The notes under the pieces were generated by a model that was not told the DNA's origin, did no database searches, and worked only from the letters and a program-made list of their open reading frames with translations. A DNA stretch of 64,000 bases from a virus, in IMG/VR virus record IMGVR_UViG_3300047510_001159, positions 1 to 64,000 of that record; one strand, 5' to 3'. Position 1 is the first letter of the stretch. Every line of letters begins with the position of its first letter. The translations under genes and the position numbers were made by a program. Shown here one piece after another: positions 45,188 through 53,098 of this stretch.

Positions 45188-45245
45188 ACAATAAAAAGAC
45201 AATATAAAGAAACCTTGATTTATCAGCATTTCCTGATAATATACT

Positions 45246-45428
45246 ATGACAAACGCTAAAAAAACCATGACAGACGAAGAATGGCAGCAACTCACCGAGA
45301 TGCGCGACCATATCAAAAATGCTGGTTCTGTAGCATCATTTGATCCTCAATACCTAGATTATTATAGTCATCTTCTTGCTAAATCACTACAAGGAAAAGG
45401 AAATGCGATTTCACATGAAAAACGATAG
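45246..45428 (+). CDS. Hypothetical helical protein
   Basis: A 60-residue protein (MTNAKKTMTDEEWQQLTEMR). Starts right after a TATACT-like sequence. Not recognised. Confidence 0.55.
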   Translation: MTNAKKTMTDEEWQQLTEMRDHIKNAGSVASFDPQYLDYYSHLLAKSLQGKGNAISHEKR

Positions 45429-45591
45429 TTTAGAGGAACGTGTCAGATTTCTCGAAGAAAAAGTGAATATTTTAGAACAAGAAAATGTAGAAACTACCAA
45501 TGCACTCTACGAGTTGGAAAATAGACTACAAGCACAAATTGATGCTCTGATTAATTATACTATGTTTGAGGTAACTAACGATGTCTACTGA
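45403..45591 (+). CDS. Short coiled-coil protein
   Basis: A 62-residue heptad-rich protein (LEERVRFLEEKVNILEQENV, then LYELENRLQAQIDALI). ATG 45403 is chosen because AAGGAAAAGGAA precedes it. Likely a dimer. Confidence 0.6.
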   Translation: MRFHMKNDSLEERVRFLEEKVNILEQENVETTNALYELENRLQAQIDALINYTMFEVTNDVY

Positions 45592-45745
45592 TTCATTGAG
45601 CATAACAGAAAATGAAGATGGTTCGTTGACTATTTCATGGGATAAAAATGATCCAGCGTATGCAATGTTCAATCACTTGACAGAAGAACAGATCACTGCT
45701 ATGCTCATGGAAGCAATTCAAAATGTCTGCGATGAACCAGTATAG
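45581..45745 (+). CDS. Hypothetical protein
   Basis: A 54-residue protein (SITENEDGSLTISWDKNDPA, then LTEEQITAMLMEAI). Overlaps both neighbours slightly and hosts the promoter at 45677. Confidence 0.6.
   Translation: MSTDSLSITENEDGSLTISWDKNDPAYAMFNHLTEEQITAMLMEAIQNVCDEPV
45677..45705 (+). promoter_or_regulatory. Extended -10 promoter inside small gene
   Basis: TTGACA (45677-45682), 17 bp, TATGCT (45700-45705) preceded by TGC. It could transcribe the coiled-coil gene at 45723. Confidence 0.55.
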
Positions 45746-46016
45746 TGACGAAGAACTGATGCAAATGGAATATAACGCTATGCGAGATGAGCGTGATTCT
45801 TGGCGTCGTAACTTTGAAGAACTCAAAATCAAATATGAAGAACTTCAGAATCTATTTGTAGAGACAGATGATGAACTTAACATCTATCGTGGTAAGTTTG
45901 TTGATGAAGCACTACAAAATGGATATTTGAAGAATGATTATGACTATCTGAGGCAGGATATGTTAGAACTAAAAGCAGAAATCGCTACACTGAAAGCGAT
46001 GTATAAGAAACCCTGA
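45723..46016 (+). CDS. Coiled-coil protein
   Basis: A 97-residue acidic coiled coil (RRNFEELKIKYEELQNLFVE; LRQDMLELKAEIATLKAMYK). ATG 45732 is a possible start as well. Not recognised. Confidence 0.6.
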   Translation: MSAMNQYSDEELMQMEYNAMRDERDSWRRNFEELKIKYEELQNLFVETDDELNIYRGKFVDEALQNGYLKNDYDYLRQDMLELKAEIATLKAMYKKP

Positions 46017-46028
46017 TGGTTCGACCCC

Positions 46029-46057
46029 TTGACTCCTGCCCCCGAATGCCCTATATT
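46029..46057 (+). promoter_or_regulatory. Sigma70-type promoter
   Basis: TTGACT (46029-46034), 17 bp, TATATT (46052-46057). Followed by the leader motif GGTAATCGAGA at 46063. Confidence 0.75.
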
Positions 46058-46080
46058 ACATAGGTAATCGAGAGACACCC

Positions 46081-46221
46081 ATGACTTATCTCGTCAAACT
46101 TTATGTTGGTGGTAAAACTTGGGATGAAGAAGTGATTGCTACTAATCCTCAAAATGCTCGTGAGACTGCTCTCGCTCGCAATCCTAAGGCAAAAGTTGTT
46201 GGCGTTAATGTAAAGTTCTGA
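46081..46221 (+). CDS. Small conserved protein
   Basis: A 46-residue protein (MTYLVKLYVGGKTWDEEVIA; ARETALARNPKAKVVGVNVK). A beta-alpha-beta-like mini fold. Behind its own promoter. Not recognised. Confidence 0.6.
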   Translation: MTYLVKLYVGGKTWDEEVIATNPQNARETALARNPKAKVVGVNVKF

Positions 46222-46251
46222 ACCAACCTGATTCCTATTTTATTAACTGAC

Positions 46252-46647
46252 ATGGCAACTCGTTCTCGCATTGGTATTGAACTGAAAGATGGCAGCATTC
46301 TGTCTGCCTATCATCATTGGGATGGTTATCCCGAATGGTTGGGACGTATTCTTAACACTCACTACAACACCAAAGATAAAGTCGCTGAACTGATTGATGG
46401 TGGTGACATGAGCACTTGCTGGACTGGTGAGAATGGCAACTATCAACCCGAGTATTATTCTGCTCGTGGTGATAACTGCCCCCCTCGTCTTGATGCTAAC
46501 CTGTGTGAATATCTTCTGCCTGATAACAGCGAAGAGTTTGCATATATCTTCCGTGGTCGTGAGTGGGTGTGCTATAATATGAATCAGTTTGATGATAGTA
46601 AACTGCCTGAAGTTGTAGAAATTCCTTCTGGCGCCCTTGCTGTTTAA
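46252..46647 (+). CDS. Conserved phage protein of unknown function
   Basis: A 131-residue protein starting MATRSRIGIELKDGSILSAY with HHWDGYPEWLGRIL and DKVAELIDGGDMS. This MATRS.I...DG....Y.HWDGYP...G..L pattern is widespread in unrelated phages; no function is established as far as I know. Confidence 0.75.
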   Translation: MATRSRIGIELKDGSILSAYHHWDGYPEWLGRILNTHYNTKDKVAELIDGGDMSTCWTGENGNYQPEYYSARGDNCPPRLDANLCEYLLPDNSEEFAYIFRGREWVCYNMNQFDDSKLPEVVEIPSGALAV

Positions 46648-46662
46648 TTTTTGAGGTAAATT

Positions 46663-47070
46663 ATGACTCGTTACAATGATCCTAATACCCCTGTTGCCAT
46701 TGTTATTGGTGGTGGGTTTGTAGTTGTCGTTGCTCTGCTATTCTTTGGTGGACCACTCTACAATGTGTGGCAACAATCTCTTGCTGGTAAAGCAGAACTG
46801 CAAAAGGCAGAATATACTCGTCAGGTAGCAGTTCTGGAAGCACAAGCAAAGAAAGATTCGGCACAACAACTTGCTGATGCTGAGATCATTCGTGCTACTG
46901 GTGTTGCCAAAGCAAACCAAATCATCGGTGATAGTCTGAAAGATAATCGTGAATATCTTCAGTATTTGTATATCACTGGTCTGGAAGATGGTAGCAAAAA
47001 TGGTAACGTAACCATCTATGTGCCTACCGAAGGTGGTATGCCTGTGCCCACACTTCAGATGAATAAGTAA
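46663..47070 (+). CDS. SPFH/prohibitin-like membrane protein
   Basis: A 135-residue protein: one membrane helix (about 10-30), then a charged helix (KAELQKAEYTRQVAVLEAQA) and AEIIRATGVAKANQIIGDSL followed by YLQYLYITGLED, the end region of SPFH/band-7 proteins. It probably forms oligomers at the host membrane. It lacks the full SPFH domain. Confidence 0.65.
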   Translation: MTRYNDPNTPVAIVIGGGFVVVVALLFFGGPLYNVWQQSLAGKAELQKAEYTRQVAVLEAQAKKDSAQQLADAEIIRATGVAKANQIIGDSLKDNREYLQYLYITGLEDGSKNGNVTIYVPTEGGMPVPTLQMNK

Positions 47071-47110
47071 ACTTTATTGCTATCATAAGCAACGCTAATG
47101 GGCAGGGGTC

Positions 47111-47139
47111 TTGACGACTCCTGCCTTTGCCTGTATTAT
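47111..47139 (+). promoter_or_regulatory. Sigma70-type promoter for helicase gene
   Basis: TTGACG (47111-47116), 17 bp, TATTAT (47134-47139); 24 bases before the ATG at 47163. Confidence 0.8.
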
Positions 47140-47162
47140 AGTCTCATACAAATCAATTCGCC

Positions 47163-48413
47163 ATGAAACTTCGCCCCCACCAGCAGACTGCTCTCGATGC
47201 CATGCTCCAAGCGTCCCACGGCAGCGTTCTGGTGCCCACTGGCGGCGGCAAGACTCTGATTGCCATCATGGACCTCCAGCGCCGTCTGAGCGCCTCTCAG
47301 CGTGGTCTGACGGCGGTTGTGGTCTGCCCCCGCCTGCTGCTGGTCAACCAGTTGTGTGAAGAATACCTGCAAGTAATTGACACCAAGAATGTTCACATTC
47401 TTCATGTTCACTCTGGTGATACTCATCACTTCAGCAGCACCAAATCTGATAAGATTGGTCTGTTTAACAACACTGCCCGCGCTGCTGGTGAGTCTTGCTT
47501 GATCTTCACTACCTACAACTCTCTGCACAAGATTGTTGAGGCAGGTGTAGATATTGATGTTGCTTACTTCGATGAAGCACACAATGCTACCAGCAGGCAG
47601 TTCTTTCCTAAAACTGCTATGGTTTCTCAGATGGCAAATGCCTGCTACTTCTTCACTGCAACTCCTCGTCAGTCGAAGAATCCTATGGGTCGTGGTATGA
47701 ACAACTCTCTGGTGTTCGGTAAGACTCTTCACATCGTTCCTGCTCAGGAATTGATTGAGTCTGGCAGCATCATTCCTCCCCAGATTGTTGTTCATGAGCA
47801 ACCTGCAGTTGCTCGCACCAAGTCTAACGCTGCTGATTGCGATAGCAATACTGTGCTTGACATCATTGATAATCTTGATGCTGATGCTGGGCAGAAAATC
47901 CTCGTAGCAGCACCTAGCAGCAAGATTATTTGGGGAATGGTTGCTGCAACTTCTATGCTGCAGGATCTCACTGAGCGTGGTTATGATGTGATGCACATCA
48001 CTGCTAAGCATGGTGCATATATCAACAAGACCAAAGTAAATCGTGAGGTATTCTTTGACACGTTGACTGCGTGGGGCAAAGATCCCAATCGTAAGTTTGT
48101 TGTGTTTCACTATTCTATCCTGTCTGAGGGTATGAATGTGCCTGGTCTGACGCATTGTGTGCTGCTTCGTAACCTTAACATCGTAGAGATGGCGCAAACC
48201 ATTGGTCGTGTGATCCGCATGAATGCTGATGATGCGCGTGACATTGCGGAAGGTAAGATTACCGCTGGTGATCTGGGTAACTATCGCAAACCTTTTGGTT
48301 TCGTAACTGTACCCATCTACGGCAATTATGGTGCTCAGATTCAGAAACGTCTGCAGGCAGTTGTTGATGCTATCTTTGTGAAGGGGGTGCCGCCCACCAG
48401 CATTATTGCATGA
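47163..48413 (+). CDS. SF2 DNA helicase (UvsW/restriction-helicase type)
   Basis: A 416-residue superfamily 2 helicase: Q-like start RPHQQTALDAML, Walker A PTGGGKT (residues 25-31), DEAH (137-140), motif III TATPR, and motif VI QTIGRVIR near the C terminus. These place it with UvsW, RecG-like and restriction-subunit helicases. In T4, UvsW unwinds R-loops and branched DNA and shifts replication from origins to recombination. It is smaller than T4 UvsW (about 500 aa) and lacks an obvious N-terminal domain, so the name UvsW is not certain. Own promoter. Confidence 0.85.
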   Translation: MKLRPHQQTALDAMLQASHGSVLVPTGGGKTLIAIMDLQRRLSASQRGLTAVVVCPRLLLVNQLCEEYLQVIDTKNVHILHVHSGDTHHFSSTKSDKIGLFNNTARAAGESCLIFTTYNSLHKIVEAGVDIDVAYFDEAHNATSRQFFPKTAMVSQMANACYFFTATPRQSKNPMGRGMNNSLVFGKTLHIVPAQELIESGSIIPPQIVVHEQPAVARTKSNAADCDSNTVLDIIDNLDADAGQKILVAAPSSKIIWGMVAATSMLQDLTERGYDVMHITAKHGAYINKTKVNREVFFDTLTAWGKDPNRKFVVFHYSILSEGMNVPGLTHCVLLRNLNIVEMAQTIGRVIRMNADDARDIAEGKITAGDLGNYRKPFGFVTVPIYGNYGAQIQKRLQAVVDAIFVKGVPPTSIIA

Positions 48414-48426
48414 GTGTCAAGGGGGG

Positions 48427-48455
48427 TTGACAAGCGCCCCCCATTCCCTTATAAT
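48427..48455 (+). promoter_or_regulatory. Consensus sigma70 promoter before endonuclease/methylase pair
   Basis: TTGACA (48427-48432), 17 bp, TATAAT (48450-48455): both hexamers perfect. Confidence 0.88.
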
Positions 48456-48478
48456 ACCAAGATACCAACCAACCAACC

Positions 48479-49051
48479 ATGAAAATTATTGATGTTCCCA
48501 CTGCAATTCGAGTAGGAGAAATTGTACACGGAACCGAAATTTATTCTGGTCCTAAACATGTATTTCACAAAACTAAACTGACACTGAATTACGATAGTAA
48601 TTTCCCCAAGAAACTGAAGACAAAACACGTTTCGCTGGTGTATATTCTGTGTGTCAACGAGGAGATATATAAAATTGGTCAGTCTTCCACTAAGAGTGGC
48701 ATTCAAGGTTGCATGAATTTTTATTTGAATGCTGGTCAAGATGACCCTGGTATCAATCGATTTGCTATTAACTGGTTCATGCGTGAAGAACTCGACAAAG
48801 GTAATAAAGTCGAAGTGTATATGATTTACATGGAACCCATTGTAGTTGAGGTGCCTGGGTTGTTCAAGTCTAATCAAGTGGTTGTTCCTGTGAGCGCAAA
48901 GGGTATTGAAGAAAATTGCCTTTCGCAGTATAATATCATTGAAGATTGCTATCCCAAGTGGAACTATCAGGAGACTGGCGTTTCGCTTCCCAGCAACATT
49001 CACGAAGCATTTGGTCAATACAAGATTGATCGTACATCTAAGAGCAGTTGA
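48479..49051 (+). CDS. Putative GIY-YIG-type endonuclease
   Basis: A 190-residue protein. SLVYILCVNEEIYKIGQSST (about residues 56-75) fits the first two strands of a GIY-YIG nuclease (VYIL...YKIG). A later helix AKGIEENCLSQYN could supply the conserved Glu, and YPKWNYQETG ends like some GIY-YIG restriction enzymes. The catalytic Arg is not obvious. It lies 4 bases before a Dam-type methylase, both behind one consensus promoter, so a restriction-modification pair or a nuclease targeting foreign DNA is inferred. Confidence 0.45.
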   Translation: MKIIDVPTAIRVGEIVHGTEIYSGPKHVFHKTKLTLNYDSNFPKKLKTKHVSLVYILCVNEEIYKIGQSSTKSGIQGCMNFYLNAGQDDPGINRFAINWFMREELDKGNKVEVYMIYMEPIVVEVPGLFKSNQVVVPVSAKGIEENCLSQYNIIEDCYPKWNYQETGVSLPSNIHEAFGQYKIDRTSKSS

Positions 49052-49055
49052 ATCT

Positions 49056-49961
49056 ATGAAGACACCTATTCGCTACGCTGGTGGTAAATCTAAAGCGTAT
49101 AATATCATTACGGGTTACATCGAGACCAAACCTGAGCGTATTATTTCACCATTTGTTGGTGGTGGCAGTCTTGAGTCGCGTTGGGCATCAGAGTATGGTG
49201 TGCCCGTTCTGGGATTCGATATTTTCGATGTTCTAGTCAACTTCTGGAATGTACTACTGAATTCTCCACAAGAATTAGCAGATGAGATGATGACACTGAC
49301 TCCTACCAAGGAAAGGTATGCTGAGATCAAAGAGATTTTGATTCAGTGGGAGAATACACAGGAGTTGCTCAAGGATTGGCGCACAGACTATTATAAGCGT
49401 GATCCAATTCAGTTGTCAGCAGTGACTGCTGCAGCATACTACTATTTCAATCATAATTTGTCCTATGGTCCAATGTATTTGGGATGGATCAGTAAGATCT
49501 ATCAGGACGAGAAGAAGTGGCATAAAATGGTAGACAACATTCGTAGTTATCGCAATCCACTATTATCAGTGGCACAAGGTAACTTCGTGGATGTCATTCC
49601 TGAATTTTCTCGTGATTTCATTTACCTGGACCCGCCCTACTACCTAGAGAAGGACAGCGACAATAAAATGCTGAAAGGCATGTATCCTAACTGCAACATC
49701 GACGTACATCACACTGGATTTGATCACGAAAAGCTGCGTGATCTGTTGCACAATCACAAAGGTACATTCATTCTATCTTACAATAACTGCGAAACGATTC
49801 GAGAGTATTACAAAGACTTTGAATTGTACTATCCAGAGTGGCATTACTCATATGCTCTAGGAGAGAAGAGAATTGGTAAGAATAAAATGGATCGTGGCAT
49901 TCTAACACCAGCACAGGATGTAGCAAAAGAATCACATGAAATTTTAATTGTTAAGCGATGA
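49056..49961 (+). CDS. dam: DNA adenine N6-methyltransferase (D12 class)
   Basis: A 301-residue Dam-type enzyme: TPIRYAGGKSKAYNIITGYI at the start with AdoMet motif RIISPFVGGGSLESRW (about 27-42), and catalytic DPPY at residues 192-195 (FIYLDPPYYLEKDS), then GFDHEKLRDLL and FILSYNNCETIREYY. It likely methylates adenine in GATC or a similar site. ATG 49056 is chosen over upstream frames because MKTPIRYAGGK is the family start. It may protect phage DNA from host or own cleavage. Confidence 0.9.
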   Translation: MKTPIRYAGGKSKAYNIITGYIETKPERIISPFVGGGSLESRWASEYGVPVLGFDIFDVLVNFWNVLLNSPQELADEMMTLTPTKERYAEIKEILIQWENTQELLKDWRTDYYKRDPIQLSAVTAAAYYYFNHNLSYGPMYLGWISKIYQDEKKWHKMVDNIRSYRNPLLSVAQGNFVDVIPEFSRDFIYLDPPYYLEKDSDNKMLKGMYPNCNIDVHHTGFDHEKLRDLLHNHKGTFILSYNNCETIREYYKDFELYYPEWHYSYALGEKRIGKNKMDRGILTPAQDVAKESHEILIVKR

Positions 49962-50176
49962 TTACTAAAGATGGATATGCAGCAGTGCCGTGGCATGGCA
50001 CTAGATACGTTATACTTTACAATGGGCAGCAGATTGCAGATGTTGCGACCGCTGACAAGGCAGTAGAGTACATTAGAAAACAGCAAAAAATCACAAAAGA
50101 AAAGCAATCCAAATCGACCACCCCAGCGACCCATAAGAAAAGCAAATCAAAGGGACGCTTGACACTGGACCCCTGA
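49958..50176 (+). CDS. Hypothetical basic protein
   Basis: A 72-residue protein with a small beta start (AAVPWHGTRYVILYNGQQIA) and a Lys/Ser/Thr-rich basic tail. ATGA overlap with the methylase. Contains the next promoter's -35 box. Confidence 0.6.
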   Translation: MITKDGYAAVPWHGTRYVILYNGQQIADVATADKAVEYIRKQQKITKEKQSKSTTPATHKKSKSKGRLTLDP

Positions 50177-50187
50177 TCCCTTATACT
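50159..50187 (+). promoter_or_regulatory. Sigma70-type promoter
   Basis: TTGACA (50159-50164), 17 bp, TATACT (50182-50187), followed by leader GGTAATCGAGA at 50193. Confidence 0.85.
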
Positions 50188-50210
50188 ACTAAGGTAATCG
50201 AGACAGACCG

Positions 50211-50480
50211 ATGCAGACTCTGCAAACGCCCCAACTGACTAGCAAGGATGGCAACATGATTGTTGACTTCTACCCTGTCAAAACTCCTTATGGTGATATT
50301 TCGCAGCAGTGGTTTCTTCGTGCTGTTACCTTTGCTCCTCATGGTCAAGTATCTAAAAAGTTTCTGAATCGTGTGGAGATGATGCTTGATATTCGTGAGC
50401 GTCAAGCATATGGTTATGTTCAGACCCGCGACAATTCTAATCTTCCCCAACTCGGTAATCCTTTCTACGGTGCTTGCTGA
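50211..50480 (+). CDS. Hypothetical protein
   Basis: An 89-residue protein (SKDGNMIVDFYPVKTPYGDI; HGQVSKKFLNRVEMMLDIRE). Own promoter; overlaps the next ATG by one base. Not recognised. Confidence 0.65.
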   Translation: MQTLQTPQLTSKDGNMIVDFYPVKTPYGDISQQWFLRAVTFAPHGQVSKKFLNRVEMMLDIRERQAYGYVQTRDNSNLPQLGNPFYGAC

Positions 50481-50635
50481 TGAAATCCAAAAACATCACT
50501 TACATTTTTCTTGGTGTGATTGCTGTTCTGATGTGGAATGGCATGTTGATCAAACGTGATCAAGAATTGATGAAAGCATATGATAAAGCATGTGCTCAGC
50601 AACCTCACAATCCTAATTGCATTTACGCGAAATGA
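50480..50635 (+). CDS. Single-pass membrane peptide
   Basis: A 51-residue peptide with one N-terminal hydrophobic helix (ITYIFLGVIAVLMWNGMLI) and a Cys-containing tail (KACAQQPHNPNCIYAK), probably periplasmic or lumen side. Confidence 0.55.
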   Translation: MKSKNITYIFLGVIAVLMWNGMLIKRDQELMKAYDKACAQQPHNPNCIYAK

Positions 50636-50781
50636 CTGAAGAACAAGACATGTCTGAAATTCTTCTCAATATTGAAGAATATCGTGAGAAGGAATTGATT
50701 GACTATTATGTAGAAGATCTTGAGCGTCTTGCTGCGGAGAATGAGGTGACTGTTGATTATTATATTGCGGAGTTTACTTAA
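50632..50781 (+). CDS. Small acidic helical protein
   Basis: A 49-residue protein (EILLNIEEYREKELIDYYVE). ATGA overlap upstream; its TAA shares a base with the next ATG. Confidence 0.55.
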   Translation: MTEEQDMSEILLNIEEYREKELIDYYVEDLERLAAENEVTVDYYIAEFT

Positions 50782-51002
50782 TGGATAAGATTTCTCATTG
50801 TCCAGTATGTAATTCGTTGTGGCATACACTTCCAATTCCTCCTGAGTATCATGAAAATCATTCCCCGCCATACTTTTACTCTACTGTAATCGCTGTGTCA
50901 AGCTGGGAAACTGATAGAATTCACTCGTGGAATTGCCCTGATTGTGGATCTGTATTTAATCTCGATGGTTCGATAAGGATTGCTAATGCCCCCATACCTT
51001 GA
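50781..51002 (+). CDS. Zinc-ribbon protein
   Basis: A 73-residue protein with paired CxxC knuckles (HCPVCNSLW at residues 6-14 and WNCPDCGSVF at about 50-59), a likely zinc ribbon. Function unknown; may bind nucleic acid or polymerase. Confidence 0.65.
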   Translation: MDKISHCPVCNSLWHTLPIPPEYHENHSPPYFYSTVIAVSSWETDRIHSWNCPDCGSVFNLDGSIRIANAPIP

Positions 51003-51027
51003 CATGTCCTGGCATCCTTGGTATCAT
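50999..51027 (+). promoter_or_regulatory. Promoter at end of zinc-ribbon gene
   Basis: TTGACA (50999-51004), 17 bp, TATCAT (51022-51027). It decides the start of the following gene at 51049. Confidence 0.7.
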
Positions 51028-51048
51028 ACATACAACAGCACAGAACAA

Positions 51049-51402
51049 ATGACTGCCACCTTCGCTGACTTCCAAGCAGAGCAAGATGCTCGCAACACTC
51101 TGTATCTGAATGTTGTTAAGTATGGTATGATGTTGTGTGATGCTCTCACTCACGTTGCACCTGATGGTTATGGTTACGAACTGAATTCTTCTGGTCGTAA
51201 GTATCACAAGATCTTTATGTGTATCGATGGTAAGCGTGATAGTATTCATGCTTTCATTGATAAAAAGACTGGTGAAGTGTACAAACCCGCTAGCCTTAAA
51301 GCACCTGCCAAAGGTGTACGTTATGATCTTCGTTTGATCTCTGACCGCGAATATCTGTTTGCTAATGCCGATTGGGCAGGTTCTTATCTTTACGCTCGCT
51401 AA
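51049..51402 (+). CDS. Conserved phage hypothetical protein
   Basis: A 117-residue protein: SSGRKYHKIFMCIDGKRDSI, then HAFIDKKTGEVYKPASLKAP and LFANADWAGSYLY, a pattern I know from several phage genomes without function. Longer in-frame starts (50986, 51004) lie on or before the promoter, so ATG 51049 is preferred. Confidence 0.65.
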   Translation: MTATFADFQAEQDARNTLYLNVVKYGMMLCDALTHVAPDGYGYELNSSGRKYHKIFMCIDGKRDSIHAFIDKKTGEVYKPASLKAPAKGVRYDLRLISDREYLFANADWAGSYLYAR

Positions 51403-51410
51403 AAACTATT

Positions 51411-51533
51411 ATGATTATTACTACTATCATGGCAGGATTTGCCTTTGGTTATTGTGTCGTTGACATCATTCAAAACTATCGATCTAATCAACGACTAAAT
51501 GAGTTAATGAAAGAGTTTACAAATCATGATTGA
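51411..51533 (+). CDS. Small membrane peptide
   Basis: A 40-residue peptide (TTIMAGFAFGYCVVDIIQNY) with one hydrophobic segment and a polar tail. 8-base overlap with the next gene. Confidence 0.5.
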   Translation: MIITTIMAGFAFGYCVVDIIQNYRSNQRLNELMKEFTNHD

Positions 51534-51708
51534 ACTTGCTCTGTCTACTCTGATTGCTGCCACTGATCCTTATGCTGTTCCAGAAAATGTTGCTCGCTAT
51601 TGTGCTGCTTATGTTGGCATACCTTATGCTTCCGACAACTTCACAGAAAAAGAATGGCAACAATTCCAAGATTGTGTCTCTCGCCGTTTAAAACCATTAC
51701 CACAATGA
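51526..51708 (+). CDS. Hypothetical protein
   Basis: A 60-residue protein with a hydrophobic start (MIELALSTLIAATDPYAVPE), perhaps a signal-like segment, and two Cys. ATGA overlap downstream. Confidence 0.55.
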   Translation: MIELALSTLIAATDPYAVPENVARYCAAYVGIPYASDNFTEKEWQQFQDCVSRRLKPLPQ

Positions 51709-51797
51709 TGACATTTTTTGCAGCATGGTTTGCTCTAGCATTGATTGCTTTAGTGTTTAACTATGCTTTACATTCAAATAATCCTTACGACTCATGA
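51705..51797 (+). CDS. Single-pass membrane micropeptide
   Basis: A 30-residue peptide that is mostly one hydrophobic helix (FFAAWFALALIALVFNYAL). ATGA overlaps on both sides argue that it is translated. Confidence 0.5.
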   Translation: MMTFFAAWFALALIALVFNYALHSNNPYDS

Positions 51798-52000
51798 TTA
51801 CTCTTGCTCCTCTCAACGAAACTCAATACAAAGTTGTTATTGATCAATCTGATCTAGAGTATGATGATTTTGTTAAACTACTACGAAAGCGTGATAAATT
51901 CCCTGCTGAATGGGTTAAATCTGTTGAAGAACTCCTACCAGCAAATCAATCAATGCAATCTTATGATCATTTCTCAATGATTCTTACTATCAATGAATAA
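51794..52000 (+). CDS. Hypothetical protein
   Basis: A 68-residue protein (LAPLNETQYKVVIDQSDLEY). 8-base overlap with the next gene. Not recognised. Confidence 0.55.
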   Translation: MITLAPLNETQYKVVIDQSDLEYDDFVKLLRKRDKFPAEWVKSVEELLPANQSMQSYDHFSMILTINE

Positions 52001-52214
52001 AGAGCAACACTACAATGAACTCATCGATTGGGCGGGTATTCGTATCGATTACCTACTCAGTCGTTCTCGTGCATGTAAAACACCACAACTTAAAACTAAA
52101 CATCGAATCAATGCACAAGCACTAGAAGAAGAGTTCTTTGATTGGTTTGCTGCTAGACACTCAGATTCTAAACAAAACGTTCTCTTCATACCCTATCATG
52201 GAAATCTCAAGTAA
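51993..52214 (+). CDS. Hypothetical helical protein
   Basis: A 73-residue protein (QHYNELIDWAGIRIDYLLSR, then ALEEEFFDWFAARHS). Not recognised. Confidence 0.55.
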   Translation: MNKEQHYNELIDWAGIRIDYLLSRSRACKTPQLKTKHRINAQALEEEFFDWFAARHSDSKQNVLFIPYHGNLK

Positions 52215-52407
52215 AATTGATCAAGAACCACTGGTAACACTTGTTGTAGATCGTGAAGGTTTACTGACTCTCATGAATGCAACAACTGCTGCTATTCAAC
52301 AACTTAATGAATGGAATTTTGGTGATGAATATGATACTGATATCACACCATATCATGATGCTCTAACTCTTCTAAAAGAAACATACAATAAGTATTATGA
52401 AACGTAA
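52198..52407 (+). CDS. Hypothetical protein
   Basis: A 69-residue protein (KIDQEPLVTLVVDREGLLTL, then MNATTAAIQQLNEWNFGDE). ATG 52198 is chosen from the short overlap with the preceding gene. Not recognised. Confidence 0.55.
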   Translation: MEISSKIDQEPLVTLVVDREGLLTLMNATTAAIQQLNEWNFGDEYDTDITPYHDALTLLKETYNKYYET

Positions 52408-53098
52408 TATTCGATTCTATAATATCATTGATGGTGTCGCAGCAAACTATCCAATCGTATCAGCACAATCAATTCAAAGATCTTGGTTACAACAACCACA
52501 TCAGCAGTATAAACAACTGACAAAAGATCTTCATACTAAAAAATGCCCATTCACTCAACGTATAGGTAATATTGCTAAGTGCCCTGGTATTCGCTCAATG
52601 ATGAATACAGGATGGATATTACCTACACCTACAGATATTCGTGTCGTCACTGACTCTAATCATCAGTCGCCAATCGTTAATATAGCAGCAACAGATTCTC
52701 CTATACAATTCTCCCTACATCCACCAGAATTATTTTCTCAATATCACTCAACACCTCACTCATCATTATCATCCATATTTAAATTTGATTTTGGATGGAG
52801 AGTACAAGCACCTAAAGATATTGTATTTCTTATTACTCATGTACACTATAATAATGAAGTGAGGTTTACTCATACAACTGGTATCCTTGATCCTCAAGAA
52901 TCATCATCTCTTAATGTACAATTCTTTTGGCATGTACTTGATGGTGTTACTCTTATACCAGTGGGTACACCAATGATGCAAATCATACCAATGAAACGAT
53001 CATTAGAGTATAATGTAGTAGTAGATGAAGAGTATAGTCTGAGTGATATACAAAGGTTGCGGAATGAAACATTTAAGTTACAGTCTACGTTTTATTGA
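52397..53098 (+). CDS. Conserved phage protein, function unknown
   Basis: A 233-residue protein, larger than its neighbours. NIAKCPGIRSMMNTGWILPT, then TDIRV (about residues 58-85), FKFDFGWRVQAPKDIVFLIT, then VQFFWHVLDGVTLIPVGTPM. The CPG...NTGW...P.DI...PxGTPxxQ.IP layout recalls beta-sandwich proteins with DUF numbers in phages (DUF6065-like, tentative). It ends the tightly packed run before the repeat-rich region. Confidence 0.65.
   Translation: MKRNIRFYNIIDGVAANYPIVSAQSIQRSWLQQPHQQYKQLTKDLHTKKCPFTQRIGNIAKCPGIRSMMNTGWILPTPTDIRVVTDSNHQSPIVNIAATDSPIQFSLHPPELFSQYHSTPHSSLSSIFKFDFGWRVQAPKDIVFLITHVHYNNEVRFTHTTGILDPQESSSLNVQFFWHVLDGVTLIPVGTPMMQIIPMKRSLEYNVVVDEEYSLSDIQRLRNETFKLQSTFY

Noticed and set aside
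47136-48197. A 353-codon minus-strand frame opposite the helicase
   Set aside because: The plus strand carries all SF2 helicase motifs; the antisense reading has no recognisable domain.
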